Part shown: piece by piece, positions 34,948-44,405 of the stretch
Layout of the letters: each line of letters opens with the position of its first letter
Numbering within the stretch: the stretch's first letter is position 1
NCBI RefSeq assembly: GCF_030151085.1
Contig: NZ_JASLER010000040.1
Location: 33,946 to 97,945, forward strand
Reading direction: 5' to 3'
DNA length: 64,000 nucleotides
From: Bacteroides sp.
GTDB taxonomy: Bacteria > Bacteroidota > Bacteroidia > Bacteroidales > Bacteroidaceae
Translations under genes and position numbers: made by a program
The notes under the pieces: model-generated
The model's input: the letters and a program-made list of their open reading frames with translations, nothing else
What the model was told of the DNA's origin: nothing
The model's database searches: none

Positions 34948-34969
34948 TGAAATATAATAAAGTCCTTCC

Positions 34970-35479
34970 TTATTCCTTTATCCAAGCTCCAGTAATTTCT
35001 GCTATATACATGTGGTGGAATCCGCCATGCACACCGCCATACCATTGCTTACAAGCCTCTAGTTCGATGAAACATTCCTCTTTTATCGTGTCCGAATAGA
35101 GTTTACGGCATTCAAGGTTCAGGCGACCTTGTTCAAAGAATATGTTTCCTTTCTCAGTAATAATAGGCTTTAGTCCGGTTTCTTTCACTTTATCTACTTC
35201 CCGGCCCGACTTACTACCACATATTTTATGAATAGCTTTATTCTCTTCTCCCAAGAAAGACAGAGTGAAGTATTCGCTCTTTTCAATAAACTCAAAAGTA
35301 TAACGTTCAGGACGAATAAAGACAAACACTACCGGCTTGTTCCAAAGAAAACCGATACTACCCCAACTGGCGGTCATGGTATTGAATTGCTCTTTATCTC
35401 CTGCTGTTACCAGCATCCACTCCTTGCCTATTGTCTGGAAGAAGTTCTCGTTTAGGTCTTTAATTGCTATTGGCTTCAT
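34970..35479 (-). CDS. Flavin reductase-like domain protein
   Basis: A 169-residue FMN-binding split-barrel protein. TAGDKEQFNTMTASWGSIGF, then KPVVFVFIRPERYTFEFIEK and FTLSFLGEENK are characteristic of the flavin reductase/FMN-binding family (PF01613-like). These proteins reduce flavin with NAD(P)H or bind FMN in two-component systems. No partner monooxygenase is adjacent. It is convergent with the nuclease gene and 46 nt downstream of the radical SAM gene on the same strand. Confidence 0.85.
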   Translation of the reverse strand: MKPIAIKDLNENFFQTIGKEWMLVTAGDKEQFNTMTASWGSIGFLWNKPVVFVFIRPERYTFEFIEKSEYFTLSFLGEENKAIHKICGSKSGREVDKVKETGLKPIITEKGNIFFEQGRLNLECRKLYSDTIKEECFIELEACKQWYGGVHGGFHHMYIAEITGAWIKE

Positions 35480-35525
35480 TATTATAGTATATTAAGTGAC
35501 TGATAGTTTAGCTAGCGTACCCCAA

Positions 35526-36299
35526 TCAATAGGAAACACTGACCGATAATCCGGCTTCTTTCACCAGCGCCGCAATATGATCCAACTCTTCGTGAGTGGC
35601 TTTTTGTAAATCATGACCGGGTGTCTCGCGGTCGATGGTATAGATCATCACTTGGCGGGGTGCTATCTCTTTTACTGTCTCCAACCAAGGAAGAACGTAT
35701 TTATCGGAAGTATTATCCACCTCTAAACCTTGATAACTACCTTTCAGAAACATAGTCTGAATGATACAGTTACCTTTGAAAGCTTTCAAACATTCAATGA
35801 TTTCTTCTACTGAATAATGCGAGTTAGGACGATCAACCGTGCAGATATATTTCGCATCCACAGTATCTAGCTTCAAGATGTTATTATCGATCTTATTCAA
35901 AGCCTCGAACACAGCAGGACGATGAATAAAGGTAGCATTACTCAGAACGCTCACTTTGGCTTCAGGAAAATACTTATCACGCAAAGCAAGTGTATCTTTT
36001 ATGATTTCGGGGAAAAGCGGATGGGCCGTCGGCTCACCGTTGCCTGCAAAAGTCAACACGTCGGGGGTAGGACCATTCTGCTGCATATCCAGCAGGCGAG
36101 CTTCTAGTGCTGTGCGGACTTCTTCACGTGTAGGGAGCTTCTGTTTAGGGCGATGGTCGGCATTGAAACCGCATTCACAATAAATACAGTCGAAGGTACA
36201 CACTTTGCCATCGGCAGGCAATAGGTTGATCCCTAAAGATACTCCCAAACGGCGGGAATGAACAGGACCGAAGATAGGAGATGGATAAATAACAGTCAT
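35526..36299 (-). CDS. Radical SAM protein (Fe-S oxidoreductase)
   Basis: A 257-residue protein with the SAM-cluster motif CTFDCIYC (C-x3-C-x2-C, residues ~33-40) after PIFGPVHSRRLGVSLGINLL, an opening typical of COG0731-type radical SAM proteins. FAGNGEPTAHPLF supplies the GGE-like SAM-binding strand. The substrate is unknown; there is no accessory SPASM domain. It is transcribed from a promoter at 36327-36359 and probably co-transcribed with the flavin reductase downstream. Confidence 0.85.
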   Translation of the reverse strand: MTVIYPSPIFGPVHSRRLGVSLGINLLPADGKVCTFDCIYCECGFNADHRPKQKLPTREEVRTALEARLLDMQQNGPTPDVLTFAGNGEPTAHPLFPEIIKDTLALRDKYFPEAKVSVLSNATFIHRPAVFEALNKIDNNILKLDTVDAKYICTVDRPNSHYSVEEIIECLKAFKGNCIIQTMFLKGSYQGLEVDNTSDKYVLPWLETVKEIAPRQVMIYTIDRETPGHDLQKATHEELDHIAALVKEAGLSVSVSY

Positions 36300-36326
36300 A
36301 CTACTTTTTTCGGATTATGATTCTTG

Positions 36327-36359
36327 CAAAGATAAAGAATAAACAATTAGCAAAACAAA
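36327..36359 (-). promoter_or_regulatory. Promoter of the radical SAM gene
   Basis: Minus-strand TATCTTTG (36334-36327) with TTTG (36359-36356) 21 nt upstream. Both elements match the Bacteroides consensus. The start codon lies 27 nt downstream. Confidence 0.6.
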
Positions 36360-36377
36360 AATACACGATCTTTCTCC

Positions 36378-38390
36378 TTATAACTTGATGCGGAGCTGCA
36401 TTTGCATGTCGGTTTTTCTGCTGCCTTCTATCAGGTCATTACCGGAACCAATAACGTCACGATCCTGATAATTTGTTTGCCCGAACTTAACAAGGAACAT
36501 AAAAGTCTTGTTCAAATCATAACGGAGATAAGCCGAATACCGGAAGCCTCTACCATAGAAAGAAGGTGTATAAAATGTGTATAACATCCCCCTCTCCGAT
36601 GCGTAGATACGGGAATCGTAATCATCTGTATGAAAATAGGTGCCTTGCAAAGAAATTGCCACAGGAAAAGAGGGGAAAGAATAGGCAAGGGACTGGGTAC
36701 ATTGGTATCCTTGCCCGGCAGGTTTATCCTGAGAATGAAAATGATTATAGTCGATAGTAGTCTGAAACCTCCAGGTAGCGGGAGTATATATCAATCGATA
36801 GCGTGTACGATGATGGTATGTAGGCAGGATCACTTTCCCGCTCGTTCCCGTCACATCCCTTTCTTTCTGTTTATAACGGTAATTGATATACATGGACAAA
36901 TTCGTTTGGAGAGAATAATTAACCTGAAACATACCGTCTATTCCTTGCGACGGCTTGCTGATACGGTACTTCCACCACGGAAAAGAGAAGCAGTCGAGTG
37001 CTGCAAACAATCTCCAACGAGCCAAAGGAGTAGCCTCCACCGCCAGATACCAACCGTTTTCGTTCTGCGGCGTACTACTCTCACCGAAAGTGCGGGCAAA
37101 CATAGACCAATAATTATGAGCATAATAGCGGTGAATCAGCAGAAGTTTATAATCAGCGGAGAGATTATACTTTAACTGATTCAACAAAGCATACCCTTGT
37201 TTGCCGGTTGCCGCCTCACCTATCCAGGAAAGACGCCCAATGCGGTACCTGTAATCTATGCCGATATTATAGAAATCATTCCCATGCAGATTATACTTTG
37301 CATATTTCTTTAGATCAGGTTCGTAAGGACGGTTAAAGAAATAGTAAATGCCCGTTACTCCTACTTTTAATGAGTTCTTTTCGTAAGTCAGGTTACCTCC
37401 CATCAACTGTAAAGTAAAAGCGTTCATCTTATCAGCCTCTTTCTGCGTGCGATGCAATCCTGTTTTATAGATGGAGGTTATCTCTCCTCCTTCTACTACA
37501 CCATCCATAGAGCGATGCGAGTAGAAAGCTGACAATTCCAGCGAAGGAAGAACACCGATCGTTGCCGCTGCACCACGAAAGTAGTTGTATTCGTCGGTAG
37601 AGCTATGTTTACGGATTCCTCCTGAACGATAGTCCGAAGTAGACATGGAAAAGGTCTTGCCCAAACGAAAATCAGTACTCAGTACCAAGCCTTGCCCGAA
37701 ACTCAATCGATAATTGCCTAATGCCAATGTGTGCAGTCTGCCTATATTCTTAATCAGGAAATAGAAGGAATAATAATCATATCCTTTACGATCTTGTAAA
37801 GCAAAGAAAGGTTCTCCTGCATCTTTTTCTCCCGTTACCCCTACTTGCAAATAATCTCCATAATGAAAATTATAGCGCAGCGAGTGATAAAAGGCAGGCC
37901 CTAAATAATTCTTTTCATAGCCTTTGCGATTATAAAAGGGAATATCCAGCCGGGCAAGAGCTTCGTGCTTACCATACTTCAGCAGAGTTTTCAAGGCAGG
38001 AAATCTTTTCTTCTCGTCTACGGTTTTCAAACAGATAAACGGAAGTAACAGGTCGATAATACGTTTATCCATCTCTTTTATCAACTGTAGCTCATAAAGC
38101 GTCTGCATTTGTCCATGAATATACAGGTAAGCAAGGATATTCTCTATTTGCAGATCCGAGAGAAAAGGAAACTGCTCCAACTGTTGCTTGGTGGCAGTGT
38201 TGATATTAACCGGTTCTTCAAGGCGTCGGGAGAGTTCTTGCAGTTCGTCTTCCCAATTGCGTTCGGTGTCATCTTCCATCGAGAGTTGTTCCAAATTCTC
38301 TTCAAGGAGAGATTCGGTCGTATTTTGAGCTTCAAGTACAGGAGTCACTAGCAGCATACTTAAAAAGACTCCTATCTTGACATGTTCCAT
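36378..38390 (-). CDS. Helix-hairpin-helix protein with outer-membrane barrel
   Basis: A 670-residue exported protein (signal peptide ends VLEAQ). Residues ~45-115 contain a helix-hairpin-helix of the ComEA type (PVNINTATKQQLEQFPFLSD, then IENILAYLYIHGQM), here outside the cytoplasm. The remaining ~540 residues are alternating aromatic beta strands with W/Y belts, ending MQMQLRIKL, typical of an outer-membrane barrel. A role in DNA handling at the surface is suggested by the HhH but not shown. It is divergent from the DUF4294 gene. Confidence 0.75.
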   Translation of the reverse strand: MEHVKIGVFLSMLLVTPVLEAQNTTESLLEENLEQLSMEDDTERNWEDELQELSRRLEEPVNINTATKQQLEQFPFLSDLQIENILAYLYIHGQMQTLYELQLIKEMDKRIIDLLLPFICLKTVDEKKRFPALKTLLKYGKHEALARLDIPFYNRKGYEKNYLGPAFYHSLRYNFHYGDYLQVGVTGEKDAGEPFFALQDRKGYDYYSFYFLIKNIGRLHTLALGNYRLSFGQGLVLSTDFRLGKTFSMSTSDYRSGGIRKHSSTDEYNYFRGAAATIGVLPSLELSAFYSHRSMDGVVEGGEITSIYKTGLHRTQKEADKMNAFTLQLMGGNLTYEKNSLKVGVTGIYYFFNRPYEPDLKKYAKYNLHGNDFYNIGIDYRYRIGRLSWIGEAATGKQGYALLNQLKYNLSADYKLLLIHRYYAHNYWSMFARTFGESSTPQNENGWYLAVEATPLARWRLFAALDCFSFPWWKYRISKPSQGIDGMFQVNYSLQTNLSMYINYRYKQKERDVTGTSGKVILPTYHHRTRYRLIYTPATWRFQTTIDYNHFHSQDKPAGQGYQCTQSLAYSFPSFPVAISLQGTYFHTDDYDSRIYASERGMLYTFYTPSFYGRGFRYSAYLRYDLNKTFMFLVKFGQTNYQDRDVIGSGNDLIEGSRKTDMQMQLRIKL

Positions 38391-38494
38391 TTACGATAGG
38401 TCACTATTATGTTTACAGACACCGAAGTTACCTTAAATTAGTTAATCTGACAAGGAAAAATCGCTGTAATGCAACAAGATTACATAGAATGGTG

Positions 38495-38502
38495 TACTTT
38501 TG
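38495..38502 (+). promoter_or_regulatory. Promoter -7 box for the DUF4294 gene
   Basis: TACTTTTG lies 4 nt before the ATG at 38507, so the transcript is almost leaderless. It also lies inside the longer frame that opens at 38489, which argues for the downstream start. Confidence 0.5.
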
Positions 38503-38506
38503 CGCC

Positions 38507-39124
38507 ATGATTATAAGGGTTAACATAGTAATATTCATCATGTTTCTCGTTTTGGGAAGCCTGAAATGTTTTGCCCAACAGCAACCTTCAAAAGCTGGCG
38601 GTGAGAAGACAGTCTATCTAACCCCTATGTGCGTATACGAAGGAGATACTATTCCATGCGTCAACCTTCCAACCGTATATATATTCAAGCCCCTAAAATT
38701 CAAGAATAAGCGGGATATGAGTAATTACTATAAGCTTATCCGCGACGTAAAGAAAGTACTCCCCATATCCAAAGAGATCAATCGTGCTGTTATCGAAACA
38801 TACGAGTACATGATGACTTTACCTACCGAAAAAGCCCGCCAAAAACACATGAAAGAAGTAGAAAAAAGCTTGAAAGAACAATATACCCCACGCATGAAAA
38901 AGCTCTCCTTCGCCCAAGGCAAATTGCTGATAAAGCTGGTAGACCGTCAATCAAATTCCACTGGCTACGAACTGGTAAAAGCCTTTATGGGTCCTTTCAA
39001 AGCAGGCTTCTATCAGACATTTGCCGCACTCTTCGGTGCCAGTCTGAAAAAACAATATGACCCGACCGGAGATGATGCATTGACCGAACGAGTAATATTG
39101 ATGGTAGAAAACGGACAACTGTAA
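38507..39124 (+). CDS. DUF4294 domain protein
   Basis: A 205-residue exported protein with a signal peptide (VFIMFLVLGSLKCFAQ). The mature part has 'CVYEGDTIPCVNLPTVYIFK', KRDMSNYYKLIRDVKKVLPI and ARQKHMKEVEKSLKEQYTPR, the DUF4294 pattern of amphipathic helices. The role is unknown; it is common in Bacteroidetes and probably periplasmic. It is divergent from the HhH/barrel gene and upstream of the ECF sigma gene, which has its own promoter. Confidence 0.8.
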   Translation: MIIRVNIVIFIMFLVLGSLKCFAQQQPSKAGGEKTVYLTPMCVYEGDTIPCVNLPTVYIFKPLKFKNKRDMSNYYKLIRDVKKVLPISKEINRAVIETYEYMMTLPTEKARQKHMKEVEKSLKEQYTPRMKKLSFAQGKLLIKLVDRQSNSTGYELVKAFMGPFKAGFYQTFAALFGASLKKQYDPTGDDALTERVILMVENGQL

Positions 39125-39148
39125 TTCCTTAAAATCAATATTTTTATG

Positions 39149-39156
39149 TATGTTTG
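39149..39156 (+). promoter_or_regulatory. Promoter -7 box for the ECF sigma gene
   Basis: TATGTTTG fits TAnnTTTG, 37 nt upstream of the ATG at 39193. It overlaps the start of the longer frame (39154), supporting the downstream start. Confidence 0.5.
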
Positions 39157-39192
39157 CAACATAATCTAATACTGAAAAGCTACAGAAACACA

Positions 39193-39714
39193 ATGGATAT
39201 CGCCACATTTCGAAAATATTATGACTTATATTACGATCAACTGTGCCATTTCCTCAACTTTTATACCCAAGATATCACTGTTATAGAAGATGTGTTGCAA
39301 GAGGTGTATCTAAAACTCTGGGAGAACAGAGATGAAATAGAAATTCAATATATTAAAACATATCTTTTCCATGCTGCCAAAAATAGAGTACTGAATCATC
39401 TGCGCGACGAACAGAACCGCCACTATTTATTAGAGAATTGGTTCAATCAGCAAAAACAGGAAAAGCAGGGTAAAGAGTGTTACGATATTGAACAATTCAC
39501 CACGCTATTATACAAAGCCATTGACCAACTCCCTGAAAAGTGCCGGGAAATCTTCATATTAAGCCGACAAGAGAAACTTACCTATAAACAAATAGCCGAG
39601 AAGCTGAATATCTCGGTAAAAACCATAGAAGCCCAAATGGGAATTGCGTTGAAACGCATACGGGAAACATTGGCAACAGCCTCTTTCTCATTCCTATTTT
39701 GGCTGATTCAGTAG
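39193..39714 (+). CDS. ECF RNA polymerase sigma-70 factor
   Basis: A 173-residue sigma factor with region 2 (FRKYYDLYYDQLCHFLNFYT, then IEDVLQEVYLKLWEN) and region 4 (AIDQLPEKCREIFILSRQEK, then LTYKQIAEKLNISVKTIEAQ). It is of the Bacteroidetes sigma-70 ECF family paired with FecR anti-sigma factors. Its 3' end overlaps the convergent GH3 gene by 7 bp. The nearest FecR (49504-50484) is 10 kb away at the other end of the polysaccharide locus, and the SusC there has the N-terminal signalling domain, so this sigma probably drives that locus (inference). The hydrophobic C-terminal tail (SFSFLFWLIQ) is unusual. Confidence 0.9.
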   Translation: MDIATFRKYYDLYYDQLCHFLNFYTQDITVIEDVLQEVYLKLWENRDEIEIQYIKTYLFHAAKNRVLNHLRDEQNRHYLLENWFNQQKQEKQGKECYDIEQFTTLLYKAIDQLPEKCREIFILSRQEKLTYKQIAEKLNISVKTIEAQMGIALKRIRETLATASFSFLFWLIQ

Positions 39715-42011
39715 TCTCTGTTAGGAGTATTCCATACCTTAGTTTGCTCACAATTCAATGATAGAGTCTGATTTCCAACCTGTATATGGAACTTGCCTTC
39801 TTCTAACCTCCATTTACCATCGCCACCAACAAAAGCAAGATCATCTGCATTGACTTTCATCACTACAGTTTTAGTTTCGCCCGGTATCAACTCTATTTTC
39901 TCAAATGCACGCAAGCGGCGGACATCAGGTGTCAACGAAGCCACTTCATCGCTGACAAAGAGTAACACAGTTTCCTTGCCACTGCATTTGCCACTATTGG
40001 TAACCTTAACAGTAAAAGTCAGAGTATCGCCTGCTTTAAAATCCTTCTTATCCACTTTTAAACCGGAGTATGTAAAGGTGGTATAGCTTAGGCCATAACC
40101 GAAAGCCCACTGTACGGAAGCTACAGCATCATAGTTGTAAGCACCTTCCATCTTATCCATATTCTCGCACGGCTTGTGGTCATAAGTAATCAAAGAGTGT
40201 ACATAGCGTGGATAAGTATAGGGCAACTTACCACTGGGATTGACATCCCCATAAAGAATCTTCGCCAATGCATCGCCTCCATAATTACCGGGTAAGTAAG
40301 TTTGTACAACTGCCTTTACCATAGGCTCTATCTCCGAAATAATACGTGGGCGACCTTCATTCAGAACCAGTATGACGGGCTTGCCGGTAGCAGCAAGGGC
40401 ACGAGTCAAACGAAGTTGATCGGACGAAAGGGTAAGATCCGTTAAGTTTCCCGGTGTTTCACAATAAGAGTTTTCGCCTACACAAAGAAGAATATAATCT
40501 ACCCTGCGGGCAGCGGCAGCGGCTTTCTCTATTTCCGGTTCATAAACGATCTGTGCAGCCCCCACTCTCTTTATCATAGCTTCGAGAATGGTATTGTATT
40601 TTTCACCATACATATCTGCCTTCTCTCCTTGCCAGGAAAGAGTCCACCCACCATTCAAAGTACGCATAGAATTAGCATTGGGACCGGTAACAAGTATTTT
40701 CATTCCCGAGTCGACCGGCAGGATTTGATCTTCATTCTTCAACAGAGTGATAGACTCTTCAGCAGCCTTCAACGCCACACGGGCATGTCTTTCACTTCCG
40801 AAGTCTGAATACTCCCCGGGGCTCCAATAAGGACGTTCAAAAAGATTCAAACGATACTTCATGCGTAGCACACGACGTACGGCATCGTCTATACGGCTCA
40901 TGGGTACTTCACCCTCATCAACCAACTCTTTCAGATACTTGCAGAACGACCATTCGTAAGGTACCATAGACATGTCAATACCTGCATTAATGGCAAGCTT
41001 AACAGCTTCTTTAGGCGTAGCACAAATCTTATCGCGCTGGTAGAGGTTGTTAATATCCGCCCAATCGGTAACAATGACACCATCCCAGTTCAAATCATTC
41101 TTCAACCATTCTGTCAGTAGAGTGTAGTTGGCATGAAAAGGAAGACCATTGTTCATCGCCGAGTTCACCATCACCGAGAGTGCTCCGGTGCGAATGGATT
41201 CAAGAAATGGCTGAAAGTGACGCTCGCGCATATCTTGTTCGGAAATGTAGGAAGGCGTACGATCTTTTCCGGAATATGGAACTCCATAGCCCATGAAGTG
41301 TTTCAGACAAGCGCCTACTTGGTTATTGCCAATATGATTAGGATCGGCGTCCTGATATCCGCTAATACAGGCTACTCCCATTTTGGAGACCAGATAAGTA
41401 TCTTCACCGTATGTCTCCCACATACGCGACCAGCGTGCATCGCGTCCAAGATCAAGCACAGGAGAAAAATTCCAAGGGATGTTGCCGGCTTTTGTTTCGT
41501 AGGCGGTAATCTTGGCACCTTCGTACACCAACAAAGGGTTGAAAGTAGCCCCCATACCTATCTCCTGAGGGAACATTGTTCCACCAATGGTATAGGTAGT
41601 CCCATGAATTTGATCGACACCATATATAATAGGAATACCTGTTTCGGCAATGGCTATTTTCTGTAGCCCGGTGATAGCAGAAGCCCACTCATTTACAGTC
41701 AGCGGAGTGTTGGATGGAGCATTAAGGATAGAACCAACTTTATATTTTCGCAGTACCGTATCTACCATTATTTCATCCAACTGTAACGGGAAAGCAGTAT
41801 GATAAATATTATCACCCTTCGTCACTACATCCAATGTCAGTTGAGTCATCTGACCTATTTTCTCTTGAAGAGTCATCTTCTTCAGAGTGGTTTCCACCTT
41901 CTCTTCTATCTCCTTATCCACTGGAATTGCAGGTACAGAGGTTTTACCTGTCGGCGAGCAGGCAATCAGTAAAATGACTGTGCAAGCCGACAGTAAATGA
42001 GTTATTTTCAT
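39708..42011 (-). CDS. GH3 beta-glucosidase lipoprotein
   Basis: A 767-residue glycoside hydrolase family 3 enzyme (BglX-like order: N-terminal TIM barrel, alpha/beta sandwich, C-terminal Fn3-like). It has a lipoprotein signal (lipobox LIAC, Cys18). The catalytic nucleophile is Asp316 in GVIVTDWADI; KHFMGYG and 'GRDARWSRMWETYGED' are further family motifs. It would release glucose from beta-linked gluco-oligosaccharides in the periplasm. It is the last gene of the minus-strand polysaccharide locus, 19 nt after the GH16 gene. Confidence 0.93.
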   Translation of the reverse strand: MKITHLLSACTVILLIACSPTGKTSVPAIPVDKEIEEKVETTLKKMTLQEKIGQMTQLTLDVVTKGDNIYHTAFPLQLDEIMVDTVLRKYKVGSILNAPSNTPLTVNEWASAITGLQKIAIAETGIPIIYGVDQIHGTTYTIGGTMFPQEIGMGATFNPLLVYEGAKITAYETKAGNIPWNFSPVLDLGRDARWSRMWETYGEDTYLVSKMGVACISGYQDADPNHIGNNQVGACLKHFMGYGVPYSGKDRTPSYISEQDMRERHFQPFLESIRTGALSVMVNSAMNNGLPFHANYTLLTEWLKNDLNWDGVIVTDWADINNLYQRDKICATPKEAVKLAINAGIDMSMVPYEWSFCKYLKELVDEGEVPMSRIDDAVRRVLRMKYRLNLFERPYWSPGEYSDFGSERHARVALKAAEESITLLKNEDQILPVDSGMKILVTGPNANSMRTLNGGWTLSWQGEKADMYGEKYNTILEAMIKRVGAAQIVYEPEIEKAAAAARRVDYILLCVGENSYCETPGNLTDLTLSSDQLRLTRALAATGKPVILVLNEGRPRIISEIEPMVKAVVQTYLPGNYGGDALAKILYGDVNPSGKLPYTYPRYVHSLITYDHKPCENMDKMEGAYNYDAVASVQWAFGYGLSYTTFTYSGLKVDKKDFKAGDTLTFTVKVTNSGKCSGKETVLLFVSDEVASLTPDVRRLRAFEKIELIPGETKTVVMKVNADDLAFVGGDGKWRLEEGKFHIQVGNQTLSLNCEQTKVWNTPNRDY

Positions 42012-42030
42012 ACGTAAATGGAGAATCTGC

Positions 42031-42861
42031 TTATTTTACTTTCTGATATACTCTCACATAATCTATCTCAAACTTATGCGGAAAGAGAGTATCATCAATG
42101 CCTTTCATTCCTCCCCAATTACCACCAACGGCGAGGTTCAGAAGGAGATGGAAACGCTTGTCGAAGGGCCATTCTTTGAAACCGGTCTTCTCGTTTTTGA
42201 AGGTAAAGTAAAGTACATCATCTACATACAGACGATATTCGTCCGGTTCCCACTCCAACACGTATGTATGATAGGTTTTATAAGAATCGGGATAGTAAAT
42301 CTTTGCCGTTTTTTGTGTACCCAATACATGGTTATAGCTTTCTGTATGTGCAGTTCCTACAATAGTATCAGGATCATAACCTACATTTTCCATAATGTCG
42401 ATTTCACCGCTTGCCGGCCAACCGCCGTACTCCCAATCGGTAGAAAGCATCCAGATGGCAGGCCATGTGCCAAGACCGGAAGGTAATTTGGCCCGTGTTT
42501 CGAAACGACCGTATAACCAGTCGCCTTTACCTTTGGTTATCAATCGGGCGGAAGTGAATTCTTTGCCACCCATGGGGCACTTCAAGGCGGTAATGGTAAG
42601 TATACCCTCTTTTACATAAGCATTGGAGCTATCGGCAATGGTATAATATTGAGCTTCATTATTACCCCAACCTGTGGCATTACCTTGAGTATCATAACTC
42701 CATTTGGTAGAGTCCGGTAGTCCTTCGTAATCAAATTCTTCATCCCATATTAACTCCCAAGTTCCGGTTGGAGTAGTAATCACTTGATAAGCAGGCTTCT
42801 TGTCTGCACAAGAAGAAAAAGAGAATACTATTACCGATAAAATAAAAAGTAGTTGTTTCAT
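42031..42861 (-). CDS. GH16 endo-beta-glucanase (laminarinase-type) lipoprotein
   Basis: A 276-residue surface lipoprotein (lipobox SFSSC, Cys18) with a GH16 jelly-roll fold. The catalytic motif is EIDIMENVG (Glu153 nucleophile, Asp155, Glu158 acid/base), which is the beta-1,3(1,4)-glucanase form of the motif with the extra Met. Supporting strands are WELIWDEEFDYEGLPDSTKW, GRFETRAKLPSGLGTWPAIW and HTYVLEWEPDEYRLYVDDV. It would cut laminarin or mixed-linkage beta-glucan outside the cell. The exact linkage is inference. Confidence 0.92.
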   Translation of the reverse strand: MKQLLFILSVIVFSFSSCADKKPAYQVITTPTGTWELIWDEEFDYEGLPDSTKWSYDTQGNATGWGNNEAQYYTIADSSNAYVKEGILTITALKCPMGGKEFTSARLITKGKGDWLYGRFETRAKLPSGLGTWPAIWMLSTDWEYGGWPASGEIDIMENVGYDPDTIVGTAHTESYNHVLGTQKTAKIYYPDSYKTYHTYVLEWEPDEYRLYVDDVLYFTFKNEKTGFKEWPFDKRFHLLLNLAVGGNWGGMKGIDDTLFPHKFEIDYVRVYQKVK

Positions 42862-42892
42862 TATTCTTCGCTTATTAGTTACTTAATTCGTA

Positions 42893-44326
42893 TTAAAGTG
42901 CCTCGTTGCCGATCTTCTGAACATATTTCTTGCCAAAACGATCCGTTATTATAATTTCTATTTGTGCTGATTTATTAGATGGAGTCGCTTTAAAGAGATG
43001 GTCTGTGTAAGTATAACTCAACCAGTCATACTTTGTATTCTTATTGGGTTGATATAATTCTCCTGCCAATGGATCTACTCCCCAATATTGTTCCATGCTT
43101 CCTTTTACCACTCCGTCCTCTGCCCATTGTACAGTCCACCCAGGATCATAATTGAAAGCATTTACAATAAATGATTCGGGATAATCTTTATCCGCACCAA
43201 CAGGATATGCCTTAAACTGATATTCCTTTGCCTTTCCAACTCCTTTAAAATACCATGAAATATTATTTCCATCGACTTGATAAATAGTATATCCTTTGGG
43301 AGTACCATCGGTACCAACTTCTCCTTGCCACCATGCAGCAGAAACAGCGGCATGTGTATGCTCAAAAATTGAATCATTGATTATAGTATTCCATTGCGTA
43401 TGGCTATGACCTGCCAATATGTGAACATTATACCCTTTCAAGCAATCATAAAATGCCTGATTGTTTATTATGGAGTTCTTCTGTCTTGTTTCCATATTGG
43501 GAGAAGTATCTTTATCCTTATACATACTTGGAATATGAAGTGCAATGACCAGGGTCGTACCTTTCTTGACATAACTTAAATCTCTTTTCAACCAGTCCAA
43601 TTGATACTGATCCAAATACCCCATATAGTGATACTTATAACCGTAATAAAACAAATCGTTCAATATAACATAATGAATATCCCCTACATTATAAGAATAA
43701 TAATCGGGACCAAAATGCTTTTGAAAAGATACGGCTGAAGAACTATTGGTTTCGTTTGAATAATCCAAATCATGGTTTCCTATAACCTGATAAAAAGGAA
43801 ATGGTATTTTAGAAACAGTTTCCTGGTAATTCACAAATAAATTCGAGTGGTCGAATACCATATCTCCACAGCTTATTCCATGCCAATAAGATTTATCTTC
43901 ACTTCTGAATCCGACAATATCATCAACAACCGTATCAAGTAAATTAAACTCAGACAATTCACTGACTTGCGGATCTGCCCATACCATAAAAGTATGTTTC
44001 TTCTGCGAACCCGCCAGTTTATTGATTTCAAAATTATATGTATCGGAATTCGCATCCATTCTTTTATAGAATAGAGGTACCCCATTTTCTATAGGCGATT
44101 CATATCCGGTAGGTAGTGTATAGTATATGAATCTTTGATTTCCATCAGTATTTAAATGAAATAGCCCGTCTCCAGATGTAGTAGTAAAACTTTTCCCATC
44201 TGTTACAACTACTCCTTTAACTCCTCCTTCTTTACTGAATATTTTCCCTTTTACTACTTGCTGTCCAAATAAAGAACCTACCAGTAAGGAATAAAAGATC
44301 AGCAAAAACAAATATCTCATACTCAT
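42893..44326 (-). CDS. Calcineurin-like phosphoesterase (surface, PUL-linked)
   Basis: A 477-residue exported protein (signal peptide ends GSLFGQ). Order: carboxypeptidase-regulatory-like N-terminal domain (~20-95, VKGKIFSKEGGVKGVVVTDG), metallophosphoesterase core (~110-330) with metal ligands in WADPQ, GDMVFDH, GNHDLDY, ALHIPSM and AGHSHTQW, and a C-terminal beta domain. It matches the 'calcineurin-like phosphoesterase C-terminal domain' family, often found with SusC/D. Its substrate is unknown; here it replaces the usual surface glycan-binding protein position after SusD (inference). Confidence 0.85.
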   Translation of the reverse strand: MSMRYLFLLIFYSLLVGSLFGQQVVKGKIFSKEGGVKGVVVTDGKSFTTTSGDGLFHLNTDGNQRFIYYTLPTGYESPIENGVPLFYKRMDANSDTYNFEINKLAGSQKKHTFMVWADPQVSELSEFNLLDTVVDDIVGFRSEDKSYWHGISCGDMVFDHSNLFVNYQETVSKIPFPFYQVIGNHDLDYSNETNSSSAVSFQKHFGPDYYSYNVGDIHYVILNDLFYYGYKYHYMGYLDQYQLDWLKRDLSYVKKGTTLVIALHIPSMYKDKDTSPNMETRQKNSIINNQAFYDCLKGYNVHILAGHSHTQWNTIINDSIFEHTHAAVSAAWWQGEVGTDGTPKGYTIYQVDGNNISWYFKGVGKAKEYQFKAYPVGADKDYPESFIVNAFNYDPGWTVQWAEDGVVKGSMEQYWGVDPLAGELYQPNKNTKYDWLSYTYTDHLFKATPSNKSAQIEIIITDRFGKKYVQKIGNEAL

Positions 44327-44405
44327 TTACATAGTTATTATTATAAAGGTCATAGCAAAAATACACAAAAGAATATTTCTACCATGACCTTTCTATCTCA
44401 ATTTT

